The translations under genes and the position numbers were made by a program. The notes below the pieces were generated by a model. That model was not told the DNA's origin, made no database searches, and was given only the letters and a program-made list of their open reading frames with translations. Below, piece by piece: positions 33,729 through 43,520 of a stretch of DNA of 64,000 nucleotides. Origin of the DNA: Anolis sagrei (lineage: Eukaryota; Chordata; Lepidosauria; Squamata; Anolidae); NCBI RefSeq assembly GCF_037176765.1, contig NC_090026.1:131996752-132060751 (forward strand). The letters are read 5' to 3'. Positions within the stretch are counted from its first letter, which is position 1. Each line of letters begins with the position of its first letter.

Positions 33729-33839
33729 ATCTACACTGTAGAATTAATACAGTTAAGACACTGTTTTAGCTGCCCCGACTCAATGTTATGGAATCGTGAG
33801 TACTGCCATTTTACAAGGTCTTGAGCTTTCTCTTCCAAA

Positions 33840-34455
33840 AAAATGCCAAACTAGACATGAGCCAACAATGTGACGTGGCGGCAAAAAAAGCCAAAGGGAT
33901 GTGGGCCTGCATCAAGAGGCGCATAGTGTCTAGATCCAGGGAAGTCATGCTCCCCATGCTCTATTCTGCCTTGGTCAGACCACACCTGGATATATTGTGT
34001 CCAATTCTGGGCACCAAAATTCAAGAGGGATATTGACTCTAAGCTGGAATGTGTCCAGAGGAGGGCGACTCAAATGATCAAAGGTCTGGAGAACAAGCCC
34101 TATGAGGAGCGGCTTAAAGAGCTGAGCACGTTTAGCCTGAAGAAGAGAAGGCAGAGAGGAGATATGATAGCCAAGTATAAATATGTGAGAGGAAGCCACA
34201 GGGAGGAGGAGGGAGCAAGCTTGTTTTCTGCTTCCTTGGAGACTAGGATGCGGAACAATGGCTTCAAACTACAAGAGAGGAGATTCCACCTGAGCATGAG
34301 GAAGAACTTCCTGACTGTGAGAGCCGTTCAGCAGTGGAACTCTCTGCCCCGGAGGGAGTGTGGTTGAGGCTCCTTCTTTGGAAGGTTTTAAACAGAGGCT
34401 GGATGGCCATCTGTCAGGGGTGATTTGAATGCAATATTCCTGCTTCTTGGCAGAA
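33840..34455 (+). mobile_element. CR1 LINE, 3' fragment
   Basis: ORF2 remnant from [14 protein letters not shown] through NSLPRRECG, then the 3' UTR up to GGCAGAAGGGGGTTGG. Confidence 0.93.
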
Positions 34456-34464
34456 GGGGGTTGG

Positions 34465-34580
34465 GCTCCAAAGAAGGAGCTTCCACCACACTCCAGGGCA
34501 GAGAGTTCCACTGCTGAATGGCTCTCACAGTCAGGAAGTTCTTCCTCGTGTTCAAATGGAATCTCCTTTCTTGTAGTTTG
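34465..34580 (-). mobile_element. CR1 LINE piece in inverted orientation
   Basis: CTCCAAAGAAGGAGCTTCC to CTTGTAGTTTG is a minus-strand CR1 piece lying tail-to-tail with the CR1 just before it and ending at a TTA repeat. Confidence 0.85.
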
Positions 34581-34884
34581 TATTATTATTATTATTATTA
34601 TTGACACAAAAACACAGTATGTCACAGCAAATGAGATCTATATGCTGGATTTCGTATCACAAAATCGTGAGTCAAACCCTTCCCAAGCGTCTAGGACTGT
34701 GTGATGTATTTTCGAATGATGCGTGCAGATCCAGTTGACAGATTGTGATTTTGCAGTTGACAGATTGTGATTTTGTCGATGTTCATTGTTTCCAAATGCC
34801 GGCTGAGATCTTTTGGCATGGCACACAGTGTGCCCATCACCACTGGGACCACCATACTGGTTGATGCCAGAGCCTTTGCAGTTC

Positions 34885-34924
<40 letters not shown>
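34577..34924 (-). mobile_element. R4/Dong-type LINE 3' end between TTA repeats
   Basis: It is bounded by (TTA)n at 34577-34602 and 34886-34924. The interior (CACAGTATGTCACAGCAAAT, TGCTGGATTTCGTATCACAA) recurs at 34935-35140, so it is the 3' UTR of one family inserted twice. Confidence 0.65.
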
Positions 34925-34934
34925 TTGCTGACAC

Positions 34935-35740
34935 AAAAGCACAGTATGTCACAGCAAACTAGATCTCTATGCTGGATTTCGTATCACAAAGTCACAAGTC
35001 GCTCACTTCCCAAGCGTCTAGGACTGTGTGATGCATTTTCGAATGATGCACGCAGATCCAAGTCAGGTGGTCTTTTGCAATTGACAGATCATGATTTTGT
35101 CAACGTTTATTATTTCCAAATGCTGGCTGAGATCTTTTGGCTGTGGCAGAATATATCAAGGAAAGCCAAGCTTTGATTGAAGTCAGTAATCGGAAACTTC
35201 TCAAAGCACAGCAGACAAAGAGTCAGTACAAGAAAACTGCGCTCCAAACCAGAGCTGACAACTGGCACAACAAAGCCTTACATGGGCAATTCCTTGAGAA
35301 GATTGAAGGAAAAGTTGACAAGGAGAAGACCTGGTGATGGCTCACGAATGGAACCCTGAAGAAGGAGGCAGAAGAAGGCCTGATTCTTGCAGCCCAGGAG
35401 CAAGCCATCAGAACCAATGCAATTAAGGCTGTGGTTCTCAACCTGGGGTCCCCAGATGTTTTTGGCCTACAACTCCCAGAAATTCCAGCCAGTTTACCAG
35501 CTGTTAGGATTTCTGGGAGTTGAAGGCCAAAAACATCTGGGGACCAGGGTTGAGAAAAACCAGGTTCGAAAAATCAGCTGACGACCCAAAATGCAGACTG
35601 TGCAAGGCGGCAGATTAAACCATGGACCATCTCCTCAGCAACTGTAAGAAAATCGCACAGACAGACTACAAACAGAGGCACAACTCTGTGGCCCAAATGA
35701 TTCACTGGAACTTATGTCACATGGACCACCTGCCAGCAAC
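34935..35740. mobile_element. R4/Dong-type LINE pieces with coding remnant
   Basis: A second minus-strand 3' UTR copy is joined at 35137 to a plus-strand coding piece: AEYIKESQALIEV, NWHNKALHGQFLEKIEGKVD, AAQEQAIRTNAIK, then CRLCKAAD..TMDHLLSNCKKIAQ and YKQRHNSVAQMIHWNLC. This is the CCHC-like and endonuclease-side end of R4/Dong ORFs, with an in-frame stop inside. It ends at a TTA/TTG repeat (35740-35805). Confidence 0.75.
35428..35556. mobile_element. hAT MITE inside the R4/Dong piece
   Basis: GTGGTTCTCAACCTGGGGTC to GGGTTGAGAA is the same family as at 12439, with degraded ends. The coding remnant continues on both sides. Confidence 0.8.
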
Positions 35741-35750
35741 TATTATTATT

Positions 35751-35783
<33 letters not shown>

Positions 35784-35805
35784 ATTATTATTATTATTAT
35801 TATTA
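35740..35805. repeat. (ATT)n(GTT)n(ATT)n microsatellite
   Basis: A compound trinucleotide run ending where a PLE begins. Confidence 0.95.
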
Positions 35806-36740
35806 GGTTCTTGTGGGTTTTTTCGGGCTATAGGGCCATGTTCTAGAGGCATTCTCTCCTGACGTTTCGCCTGCATCTATGGCAAGCATCCTCAGAGGTA
35901 GTGAGCAAGCATCCTACCTCTGAGGATGCTTGCCATAGATGCAGGCGAAACGTCAGGAGAAATGCCTCTAGAACAGTGTTTCTCAACCTGGGGGTCGGGA
36001 CCCCTGGAGGGGTCGCGAAGGGGTGTCAGAGGGGTCGCCAAAGAGCATCAGAAAACACAGTATTTTCTGTTGGTCATGGGGGTCTCTGTGTGGGAAGTTT
36101 GGCCCAATTCTATCATTGTTGGAGTTCAGAACGCTCTTTGATTGTGGGTGAGCTAGTACAACTCCCAAATCTCAAGGTCTATTTTCCCAAAACCCCACGA
36201 GTGTTCACATTCGAACATATTGAGTATTCGTGCCAAGTTTGGTCCAGATCCACCATTGTTAGCGTCTAGAGTGCTCTCTGGATATAGGCGAACTTCAACT
36301 CCCAAACTCAAGGTCAATGCCCACTAAACTCTTCCACTATTTTCTGTTGGTCATGGAGTTCTATGTGCCAACTTTGGTTCAATTCCATTGTTGGTGGGGT
36401 TCAGAATGCTCTTTGTTTACAGGTTAACTATAAATCCCAGCAACTACAACTCCCAAATGGCAAAATCAATCCCCCCGCCAACCCCACCAGTATTCAAATT
36501 TGGGCATACCGGGTATTTGTGCCAAATTTGCTTCAGTGAATGAAAATACATCCTGCAGATCGTTATTTACATGGCGATTCTTAATGTTAGGGTTATGGTT
36601 GGGGGTCACCACAACATGAGGAACTGTATTAAGGGGTCGCGGCATTAGGAAGGTTGAGAAACGCTGCTCTAGAACATGGCCCTATAGCCCGAAAAAACCC
36701 ACAAGAACCTAGTGATTCCAGCCATGAAAGCCTTCAACAA
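35806..36740. mobile_element. PLE inverted pair split by a hAT element
   Basis: A reversed terminal repeat (core 35861-35895) and a forward one (core 35920-35954) continue at 36667 to GCCATGAAAGCCTTCAACAA. Trinucleotide ATT repeats flank both sides. Confidence 0.87.
35974..36666. mobile_element. SPIN/Buster-type hAT element inside a PLE
   Basis: The ends are CAGTGTTTCTCAACC and GGTTGAGAAACGCTG, with a perfect duplication CTCTAGAA at 35966-35973 and 36667-36674. It is non-coding and carries the filler block shared with Helitrons. Confidence 0.93.
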
Positions 36741-36780
<40 letters not shown>

Positions 36781-36900
36781 TTGTTTATTTATATTCCACT
36801 TTTCCTCTCTAAAAAGAGAACCAAAGCAGCTAACAGAAATAAAAACACAATATACAATTCAAAACCTTAAAAAACACACAAGCACTAAAATAGATTGTTA
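36741..36900. repeat. (ATT)n run and L2-like 3' tail
   Basis: A trinucleotide run to about 36782, then GTTTATTTATATTCCACTTT, which looks like a reversed LINE tail. From 36900 to 37520 I recognise nothing. Confidence 0.5.
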
Positions 36901-37532
36901 AAACCATTAAAAACCTATTGTAACAATACATTTTTCACTCTGCACCCCTGGGTATGGTTGCCTAAGCCGTGGACATCGGATGTTTATTCAAAAATTTCAG
37001 CTTTTAGCACCAGAAAATTCTTCCTAAAATTGAATCAAAACCCCCTCTCTTGCCATTTGGGTTCCAGTCTTTTCCAGCAAAACAGAAAACATCCCATGCT
37101 CTCCTTGTATCCATGGGGATACATTCCTGGACTCTGCCCAGATACATAATAATGTGGATAATAGCAGACCCCAATGAAATGAAGGACGCCTGACTCATGG
37201 AGTGGCGCTGGAGAACTTGGAAATGCGTATAGTTGTGGATAAAGGAAACCATGGAAACAAGTCCTGTGGTTAGACTGTATTTGTTCTATATTCCTCTTCA
37301 GAGAAAAGTTCTGCCAGTGGCATGAAAGACAGGCCACCGACTGAATGAATATATTTACATAAGAGGAGGGTATTCACGTATGAGAATAGTGTTCATTCTC
37401 CATTCAAGATTATTCAATACGTCTCATCTAGCTGGGGTTCACAACAGGACCCTTGAGGACCCTTCCACACCAGAGAATTATAGCACGACAGTTTCCACTT
37501 TAACTGCCACGGCAAAATCCTATACAGTAGAG

Positions 37533-38262
37533 CAGTGTTTCTCAACCTGGGGGTCGGGACCCCTGTGGGGGTCGCGAGGGGGTGTCAGAGGGGTTGCCAA
37601 AGACCATCAGAAAACATAGTCTTTTCTGTTGGTCATGGGGATTCTGTGTGGAAAGTTTGGTCCAATTCTATAGTTGGTGGGGTTCAGAATGCTATTTCAT
37701 TGTGGGTGAACTATAGATCCCATTAACTACAACTCCCAAATGGCAAGGTATATTTTCTCCAAACTCTATCAGTGTTCACATTTGGGAATATTGAGTATTT
37801 GTGCCAAGTTTGATCCAGATCCATCATTGCTTGGGTCCACAGTGTTCTCTGGATGTAGGTGAACTACAACTCCAAAAACTCAAGGTCAATGTCCACCAGA
37901 CCTTCCCAGTATTTTCTCTTGGTCATGGGAATTCTGTGTGCCATGTTTGATTCAATTCTATCATTGATGGAGTTCAGAAGGTTCTTTGATTTAAGGTGAA
38001 CTATAAATCCCAGCAACTCCACCATTACCAAACGACAAAATCAATCACCCCCAATTCCACCAGTATTCAAATTTTGGGCATATCAGGTATTTGTGTTAAA
38101 TTTGGTCCAGTGAATGAAAATACATCCTGCATATTTACATTATGACTCTTAACAGGAGCAAAATTACAGTTATGAAGTAGCAACGAAAATATGGTTGGGG
38201 GTCACCACAACATGAGGACCTGTATTAAGGGGTCGCGGCATTAGGAAGGTTGAGAACCACTG
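37533..38262. mobile_element. SPIN/Buster-type hAT element
   Basis: The ends are CAGTGTTTCTCAACC and GGTTGAGAACCACTG, with a perfect duplication CAGTAGAG at 37525-37532 and 38263-38270. It is 730 bp, non-coding, and has the best-preserved filler block in the window. Confidence 0.94.
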
Positions 38263-38450
38263 CAGTAGAGTCTCGCTTATCCAACCTTTGCTTATCCAAC
38301 GTTGTGTATTATTCAACGCAGTCTGCCTCCCGCCTGGATCCCCAGGTGAGGGAAGTGGAGCGTGTATTTAACTGTGGAATAATGTCCAGAAAAAAAAGGA
38401 ACGCTTGTCTGTTTCGGTGCTAAATTTGTAAATACAGTAATTACTACCCC
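38263..38450 (+). mobile_element. pogo/Tigger-like MITE fragment
   Basis: CAGTAGAGTCTCGCTTATCC is the terminal repeat of a lizard pogo-type MITE, and TTTGTAAATACAGTAATTAC fits its interior. The hAT element above is inserted into its first 8 bases. The other end is missing. Confidence 0.65.
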
Positions 38451-38518
38451 CTTGCTTCTTGGCAGAATGGGGTTGGACTGGATGGCCCATGAGGTCTCTT
38501 CCAACTCAATGATTCTAC
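38451..38518 (+). mobile_element. CR1 LINE 3' tail
   Basis: CTTGCTTCTTGGCAGAATGG to AATGATTCTA, the last 68 bp of CR1. Confidence 0.85.
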
Positions 38519-39045
38519 TACATAAAGTTACCATGTATTTATTTACTAGAGAGAGGTTAGAGGCCAAAGGAATGCTTTCATGCTGGGAAAGCATATTAAA
38601 CGAGCTGTTTGAAGTCAACTCTTGGTCGGTGCAACTTCTGCAAACACCCTGGTAACTTCTCTGGATTGCCTTGGCTGTTGGGCAATGCTCTTGGCTTCTT
38701 GGGACTTTGACGTGTTCTTGGCTTCTTGGCACACTGTCATGCTGCCATGGAATCTTGTTTGATCAATGCCTTTGGATTATGCTTCATGTTTTTTGCCACT
38801 GAGCTTTGGAAACTTTGCTATTGCATTTAAGACTCTGCTTTTGCCATTCAACTTTTGAAACCTTATTTCTATGTTAAAGACTTTGCCCTTTCTTCAGTAC
38901 ACTACAAAACCTTCAGCCTTGGTGTGGTGTGGTGCTTAGAGCAAGGTGAACCTATCCAGAGTTGCGACAGGTGGTCAGGCATCCGGACAACATGGCCGGT
39001 CCAGTGGAGTTAATGGCGGAGGACCATCGATTCAATGCTGATGGT
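38519..39045. other. Stretch with no firm assignment
   Basis: T-rich text with repeated CTTGGCTTCTTGG and, near 38940-38995, a leader-like GAACCTATCCAGAGTTGCGA followed by a short open frame. It could be a piece of an old LTR element, but no LTR ends are seen. Confidence 0.25.
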
Positions 39046-39047
39046 CT

Positions 39048-39110
39048 TTCCTTCTTCCAAGTGCAAAAGGTGCTTTTCTAGCTCCTCATTCTTGAAGGTG
39101 CACAAGAGGT
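39048..39110 (+). pseudogene. Zinc-finger exon scrap
   Basis: About 60 bp (AAGTGCAAAAGGTGCTTTTC and CTCATTCTTGAAGGTGCACA) nearly identical to finger 1 of the second KRAB zinc-finger gene at 55411-55470. It has no splice site or continuing finger array and is cut by the minisatellite that follows. Confidence 0.85.
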
Positions 39111-39114
39111 CTCT

Positions 39115-40440
39115 CATTGGGTTTTGAGTTGAAGTCCATCGAGTCACCATAGTTAAAAATTAAATGGAAACCCTTCCAAATAGAAAACAGCAAGAAATGG
39201 GAGGAAGACTCCATTCTTGGGGGATGGATCCAGTCAAGGATGAGGTAAAACTTTGAGTTGAAGTCCATAGAGTCGTCATAGTTGACAATTAAATGGAAAC
39301 CCTTCCAAATAGAAAACAGAGGAAGAAATGAGAGGAAGACTCCATTCTTGGTGGATGGATCAAGTCAAGGATGAGGTAAAACTATTGTTTTGAGTTGAAG
39401 TCCATCGAGTCGCCATAGTTAAAAATTAAATGGAAACCCTTCCAAATACAAAACAGCAAGAAATGGGAGGAAGACTCCATTCTTGGTGGATGGATCCAGT
39501 CAAGGATGAGGTAAAACTTTGAGTTGAAGTCCATAGAGTCGCCATAGTTGAAAATTAAATGGAAACCCTTCCAAATAGAAAACAGCGAGAAATGAGAGGA
39601 AGACTCCATTCTTGGGGGATGGATCCAGTCAAGGCTGAGGTAAAACTGTTGTTTTGAGAGAGTCGTCATAGTTAAAAATTAAATGGAAACCCTTCCAAAT
39701 AGAAAACAATGAGAAATGAGAGGAAGACTCCCTTCTTGGTGGATGGATCCAGTCAAGGATGAGGTAAAACTGTTGTTTTGAGTTGAAGTCCATAGAGTCA
39801 CCATAGTTGAAAATTAAATGGAAACCCTTTCAAATAGAAAACAGCGAGAAATGAGAGGAAGACTCCCTTCTTGGTGGATGGATCCAGTCAAGGATGAGGT
39901 AAAACTTTGAGTTGAAGTCCATAGCGTCACCATAGTTGAAAATTAAATGGAAACCCTTTCAAATAGAAAACAGCGAGAAATGAGAGGAAGACTCCCTTCT
40001 TGGTGGATGGATCCAGTCAAGGATGAGGTAAAACTTTGAGTTGAAGTCCATAGCGTCACCATAGTTAAAAATTAAATGGAAACCCTTTCAAATAGAAAAC
40101 AATGAGAAATGAGAGGAAGACTCCCTTCTTGGTGGATGGATCCAGTCAAGGATGAGGTAAAACTGTTGTTTTGAGTTGAAGTCCATAGAGTCACCATAGT
40201 TGAAAATTAAATGGAAACCCTTCCAAATAGAAAACAGAGGAAGAAATGAGAGGAAGACTCCTTTCTTGGTGGATGGATCCAGTCAAGGATGAGGTAAAAC
40301 TGTTGTTTTGAGAGAGTCGTCATAGTTAAAAATTAAATGGAAACCCTTCCAAATAGAAAACAATGAGAAATGAGAGGAAGACTCCCTTCTTGGTGGATGG
40401 ATCCAGTCAAGGATGAGGTAAAACTGTTGTTTTGAGTTGA
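39115..40440. repeat. Minisatellite, ten units of 124-137 bp
   Basis: The marker GGATGGATC recurs at 39222, 39352, 39488, 39617, 39741, 39876, 40005, 40134, 40271 and 40395. Each unit holds GAGTTGAAGTCCATAGAGTC and AAATTAAATGGAAACCCTTC. Length varies by presence or absence of TGTTGTTT and a short AGAGAGTCGTC form. On the minus strand some units stay open (WIHPPRMESSSHF), probably by chance. Confidence 0.97.
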
Positions 40441-41776
40441 GGTCTCTCATGGATAGTTAACAATGACTGAGGAACAATGACTGCTGCTTTGAAAGGCAGC
40501 AGATCACAGGAGCTGTCTTCATAGACCTTTCAGCAGCCTATGATACTGTGAACCACCACCGCCTCCTCCTGAGAAAAATGTATAATATCACAAAGGACGA
40601 CCACCTCACCCGCCTCATAGGAAACCTGCTACAAAACAGGAGCTTATTTGTTGAGTTCCAGGGCCAGAGAAGCAGATGGCGGACACAGAAGAACGGCCTG
40701 CCTCAGGGGAGCGTGCTTGCTCCATCCATGTTCAACATCTACACAAATGAACAGCCACTGCCAGAAGGGACAAAGAGTTTCATCTATGCTGATGATCGTG
40801 CCATCACTGCTCAAGCAGGGAGCTTTGAGATGGTAGAACAGAAGCTTTCCAAAGCTCTAGGTGCTCTTACTGCCTATTACAGGGAAAACCAGCTGATCCC
40901 CAACCCATCTAAAACAAAGACATGTGCCTTTCATCTCAAGAACAGAGAAGCATCCCGAGCTCTGAAGATCACCTGGGAAGGAACCCCACTGGAGTGTTGC
41001 AGCACACCCAAATACCTGGGAGGACTCACTCTGGACCGTGCTCTGACCTACAAGAAGCACTGCTTGAACATCAAGCAAAAAGTGGGTGCTAGAAACAATA
41101 TCATACGAAAGCAGACTGGCACAACCTGGGGATCACAACCAGATACAGTGAAGACATCTGCCCTTGCGCTGTGCTACTCTGCTGCTGAGTATGCATGCCC
41201 AGTGTGGAACACATCTCACCACACTAAAACAGTGGATGTGGCGCATTATCACGGGGTGCCTGTGCCCTACACCACTGGAGAAATTACACTGCTTAGCCGG
41301 TATCGCACCACCTGACATCCGCCGGGAAGTAGCAGCCAATAGTGAAAGGACCAAGGCAGTGACATTTCCAGCTCATCCCGTTTGGGTATCAGCCAGCACG
41401 TCAATGACTTAAATCAAGAAATAGTTTTCTAAGATCTACAGAGACACTCGCCGGAACACCCCAGCAAGCGAGAGTCCAAAAGTGGCAGGCTCAAACCCAG
41501 AACCTCAACCAATGGCTGATACCAAATGAGAGACTCCCCCCTGGGCACTCAGAAGACTGAGCAACTTGGAAGGCGCTGAACAGACTGCGCTCTGGCACCA
41601 CAAGATGCAGAGCCAACCTTCAGAAATGGGGCCACAAAGTGGAATCCACGACATGCGAGTGTGGAGAGGAGCAAACCACTGACCACCTGCTGCAATGCCA
41701 CCTGAGCCCTGCCACATGCACAAGGGAGGACCTCCTTGCAGCAACACCAGAGGCACTCCAAGGGGCCAGGTACTGG

Positions 41777-43029
41777 CAGGGGCGGCTCATCCATTACGTG
41801 AAGTAAGCGGTCGCAGAACACTTTTTTTTGCCAGGGGCGCAGAGGTGCCTCTGTAAATCCCCCTCGACCGCCACTTGAGGAGCACCCCCTGAACTCACAG
41901 CAGCCCTAGCAGTCTGGGGGGAGCCTCGGCTTTCTTGCCTCACTTCCGGGTGATCCTCTTCCCAAAGGGGCTGGGCCCTTGAGCCTAGCCTCTCTTGTTC
42001 CTGCTCCACCCGGCCACCGGGTGCGCGAGCAGAGCCGGCGCTCAATCGTTCTCCGTGTTCGATCCCTTAACCATGACCGGCTCCTTTTCCCGATCCCTCA
42101 GCGCTCCACTCGCCTCCTCTCCTCTCCCCAATCCGCGGGTGGGCCAAGGGGCGGAGCAGCCGCGCCTGGCCCGCTTCGGGTCTGGAGGCGTGTCTGAAGA
42201 CCCCAGCGTGCGCACCAAAAGTCGCCTCTTCTCCTGACTTTCTCTTCAGCCATTGGGACCAAGAGAGAGAGAGAGAGAGAGCCCCTCCGGCTGGAGGTAT
42301 CTCCCACCTCCGCTCCCTCCTTTGTTTTTGCCCCTACCTTCAGGAAAGACGGGCATCTCCGCCTCTCTCTCTCTTGGTCCCAATGGCTGAGGAGAAAGTT
42401 AGGAGAAGAGGTGACTTTTGGTGCACACGCCGGGGTCTTCAGGCACACCTCCGGATCCAAAGTGGGCCAGGCAAGGGAGCAAGTGCGGCAAGTGTAGTTC
42501 CTGGGATGTATAGTTCACCTACAATCAAAGAGCATTCTGAACTCCACCAATGATGGAATTGAACCAAATATGGCACACAGAACTCCCATGACGAACAGAA
42601 AATATATATCAATGATTGCTTGGGGGGGGGGGGGGTGCCAAAATACTGTTTGCTTACCGTTGAAAATTATGGGGCCCCCAGTGGCGCAGTGGGTTAAAGC
42701 ACTGAGCTGCTGAGCTTGTTGACCAAAAGGTCGCAGGTTCGATTCCAGGGAGCGGCGTGAGCTTCCGCTGTCAGCCCTAGCTTCTGCCAACCCAGCAGTT
42801 CGAAAACATGCAAATGTGAGATCAATAGGTACTGCTCCGGCGGGAAGGTAACAGTGCTCCATGCGGTCATGCTGGCCACATGACCTTGGAGGTGTCTATG
42901 GACAACGCTGGCTCTTCGGCTTAGAAATGGAGATGAGCACCAGAGTCCCAGAGTCAGGCATGACTGGACTTAATGTCAGGGGACTACCTTTACAACCTTA
43001 CCGTTGAAAATTACCTAGGGCCGCCTCTG
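41777..43029. mobile_element. Composite hAT element
   Basis: The ends CAGGGGCGGCTC and GGGCCGCCTCTG are imperfect inverted repeats, with duplication GGTACTGG at 41769-41776 and 43030-43037. Inside are GC-rich sequence, a long inverted repeat around (GA)n (about 42110-42480), a reversed piece of hAT/Helitron filler (42495-42615), a poly-G run and a SINE. Confidence 0.88.
42668..43000 (+). mobile_element. Sauria-type SINE, near full length
   Basis: tRNA-like head CAGTGGCGCAGTGGGTTAAA, box B GGTTCGATTCC, central CAGTTCGAAAACATGCAAAT, and BovB-related 3' end GACTGGACTTAATGTCAGGG. It is the most complete copy in the window. Confidence 0.92.
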
Positions 43030-43179
43030 GGTACTGGTCAAAGGACATTCAACCAACTATCAAACTCACAAATGTTGTCTTTTGTCTGTTTGTTTGCTTT
43101 GTTCTGTCAGAAATGTAATACAATTGACTGGTTGATCTGACACGATAAATAAATACTGAGGAGAGTTGCTGAAGGAGCC

Positions 43180-43520
43180 AAGTTGAGAAGTCCTGGCTTT
43201 CCTTCTCCTTCTGAGGGCGTTCAAAAGGCGTGTTTCCAGTGAACGTGGGGACCCTCCACGGGTACAGAGGATGGCCCAAGAGTCGCCCTGGGGCATGCCC
43301 TTCCTGGAGGCGGCCCCCAGGGCTGTCTAGGGCGGAGAAGAGGGCGGAGAAAAGGGCGAGGAGAGCAGGAAGAAGGCGAGCGAGGGCTGAGCGGGGGCGC
43401 CATGTTCGAAGGAGACGCTTCTGAGGTAAATTCTCCTCAGGGAGAAAAAGCGCGGGAACGCCAAGAAGGAGGAGCGGGAGGACGGTTAACGGCTCTGAGG
43501 ATTCAAATTTCCCCTCAGCC
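43180..43520 (+). promoter_or_regulatory. CpG-rich promoter of the second KRAB zinc-finger gene
   Basis: A GC-rich block with GGGCGGAGAAGAGGGCGG and GGGCGAGGAG repeats directly upstream of the ATG at 43402. There is no TATA box. The start site is not determinable. Confidence 0.65.
43402..43425 (+). CDS. Second KRAB-ZNF gene, coding exon 1
   Basis: ATG in GGCGCCATGTT context, eight codons, donor GTAAAT. It has the same 24-nt length and phase as ZNF282 exon 1, which supports the call despite its size. Confidence 0.7.

Larger units (their letters stand above)
40470..43165 (+). mobile_element. Vingi/I-like LINE, 5'-truncated, split by a hAT element
   Basis: It encodes the reverse transcriptase from AAYDTVNHHRLLL through [20 protein letters not shown] and [17 protein letters not shown] (YADD intact) to [16 protein letters not shown], with frame changes after SHHTKTVDVA. 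The 3' part resumes at 43030 and ends AATGTAATACAATT with an (AATA)n tail at about 43160, roughly 240 bp before the next gene's start codon. Confidence 0.87.

Noticed and set aside
38519-39045. LTR retroelement leader
   Set aside because: The text near 38940-38995 vaguely resembles a leader before a short open frame, but no LTR ends, target duplication or recognisable gene was found.
39382-39669. 95-codon open frame in the minisatellite
   Set aside because: The units happen to lack stops on the minus strand. Length changes between units shift the frame and there is no sign of selection.
40548-41315. Host reverse-transcriptase-like gene
   Set aside because: The motifs, (AATA)n tail and multiple truncated relatives in the window show a decayed LINE, not a host gene.
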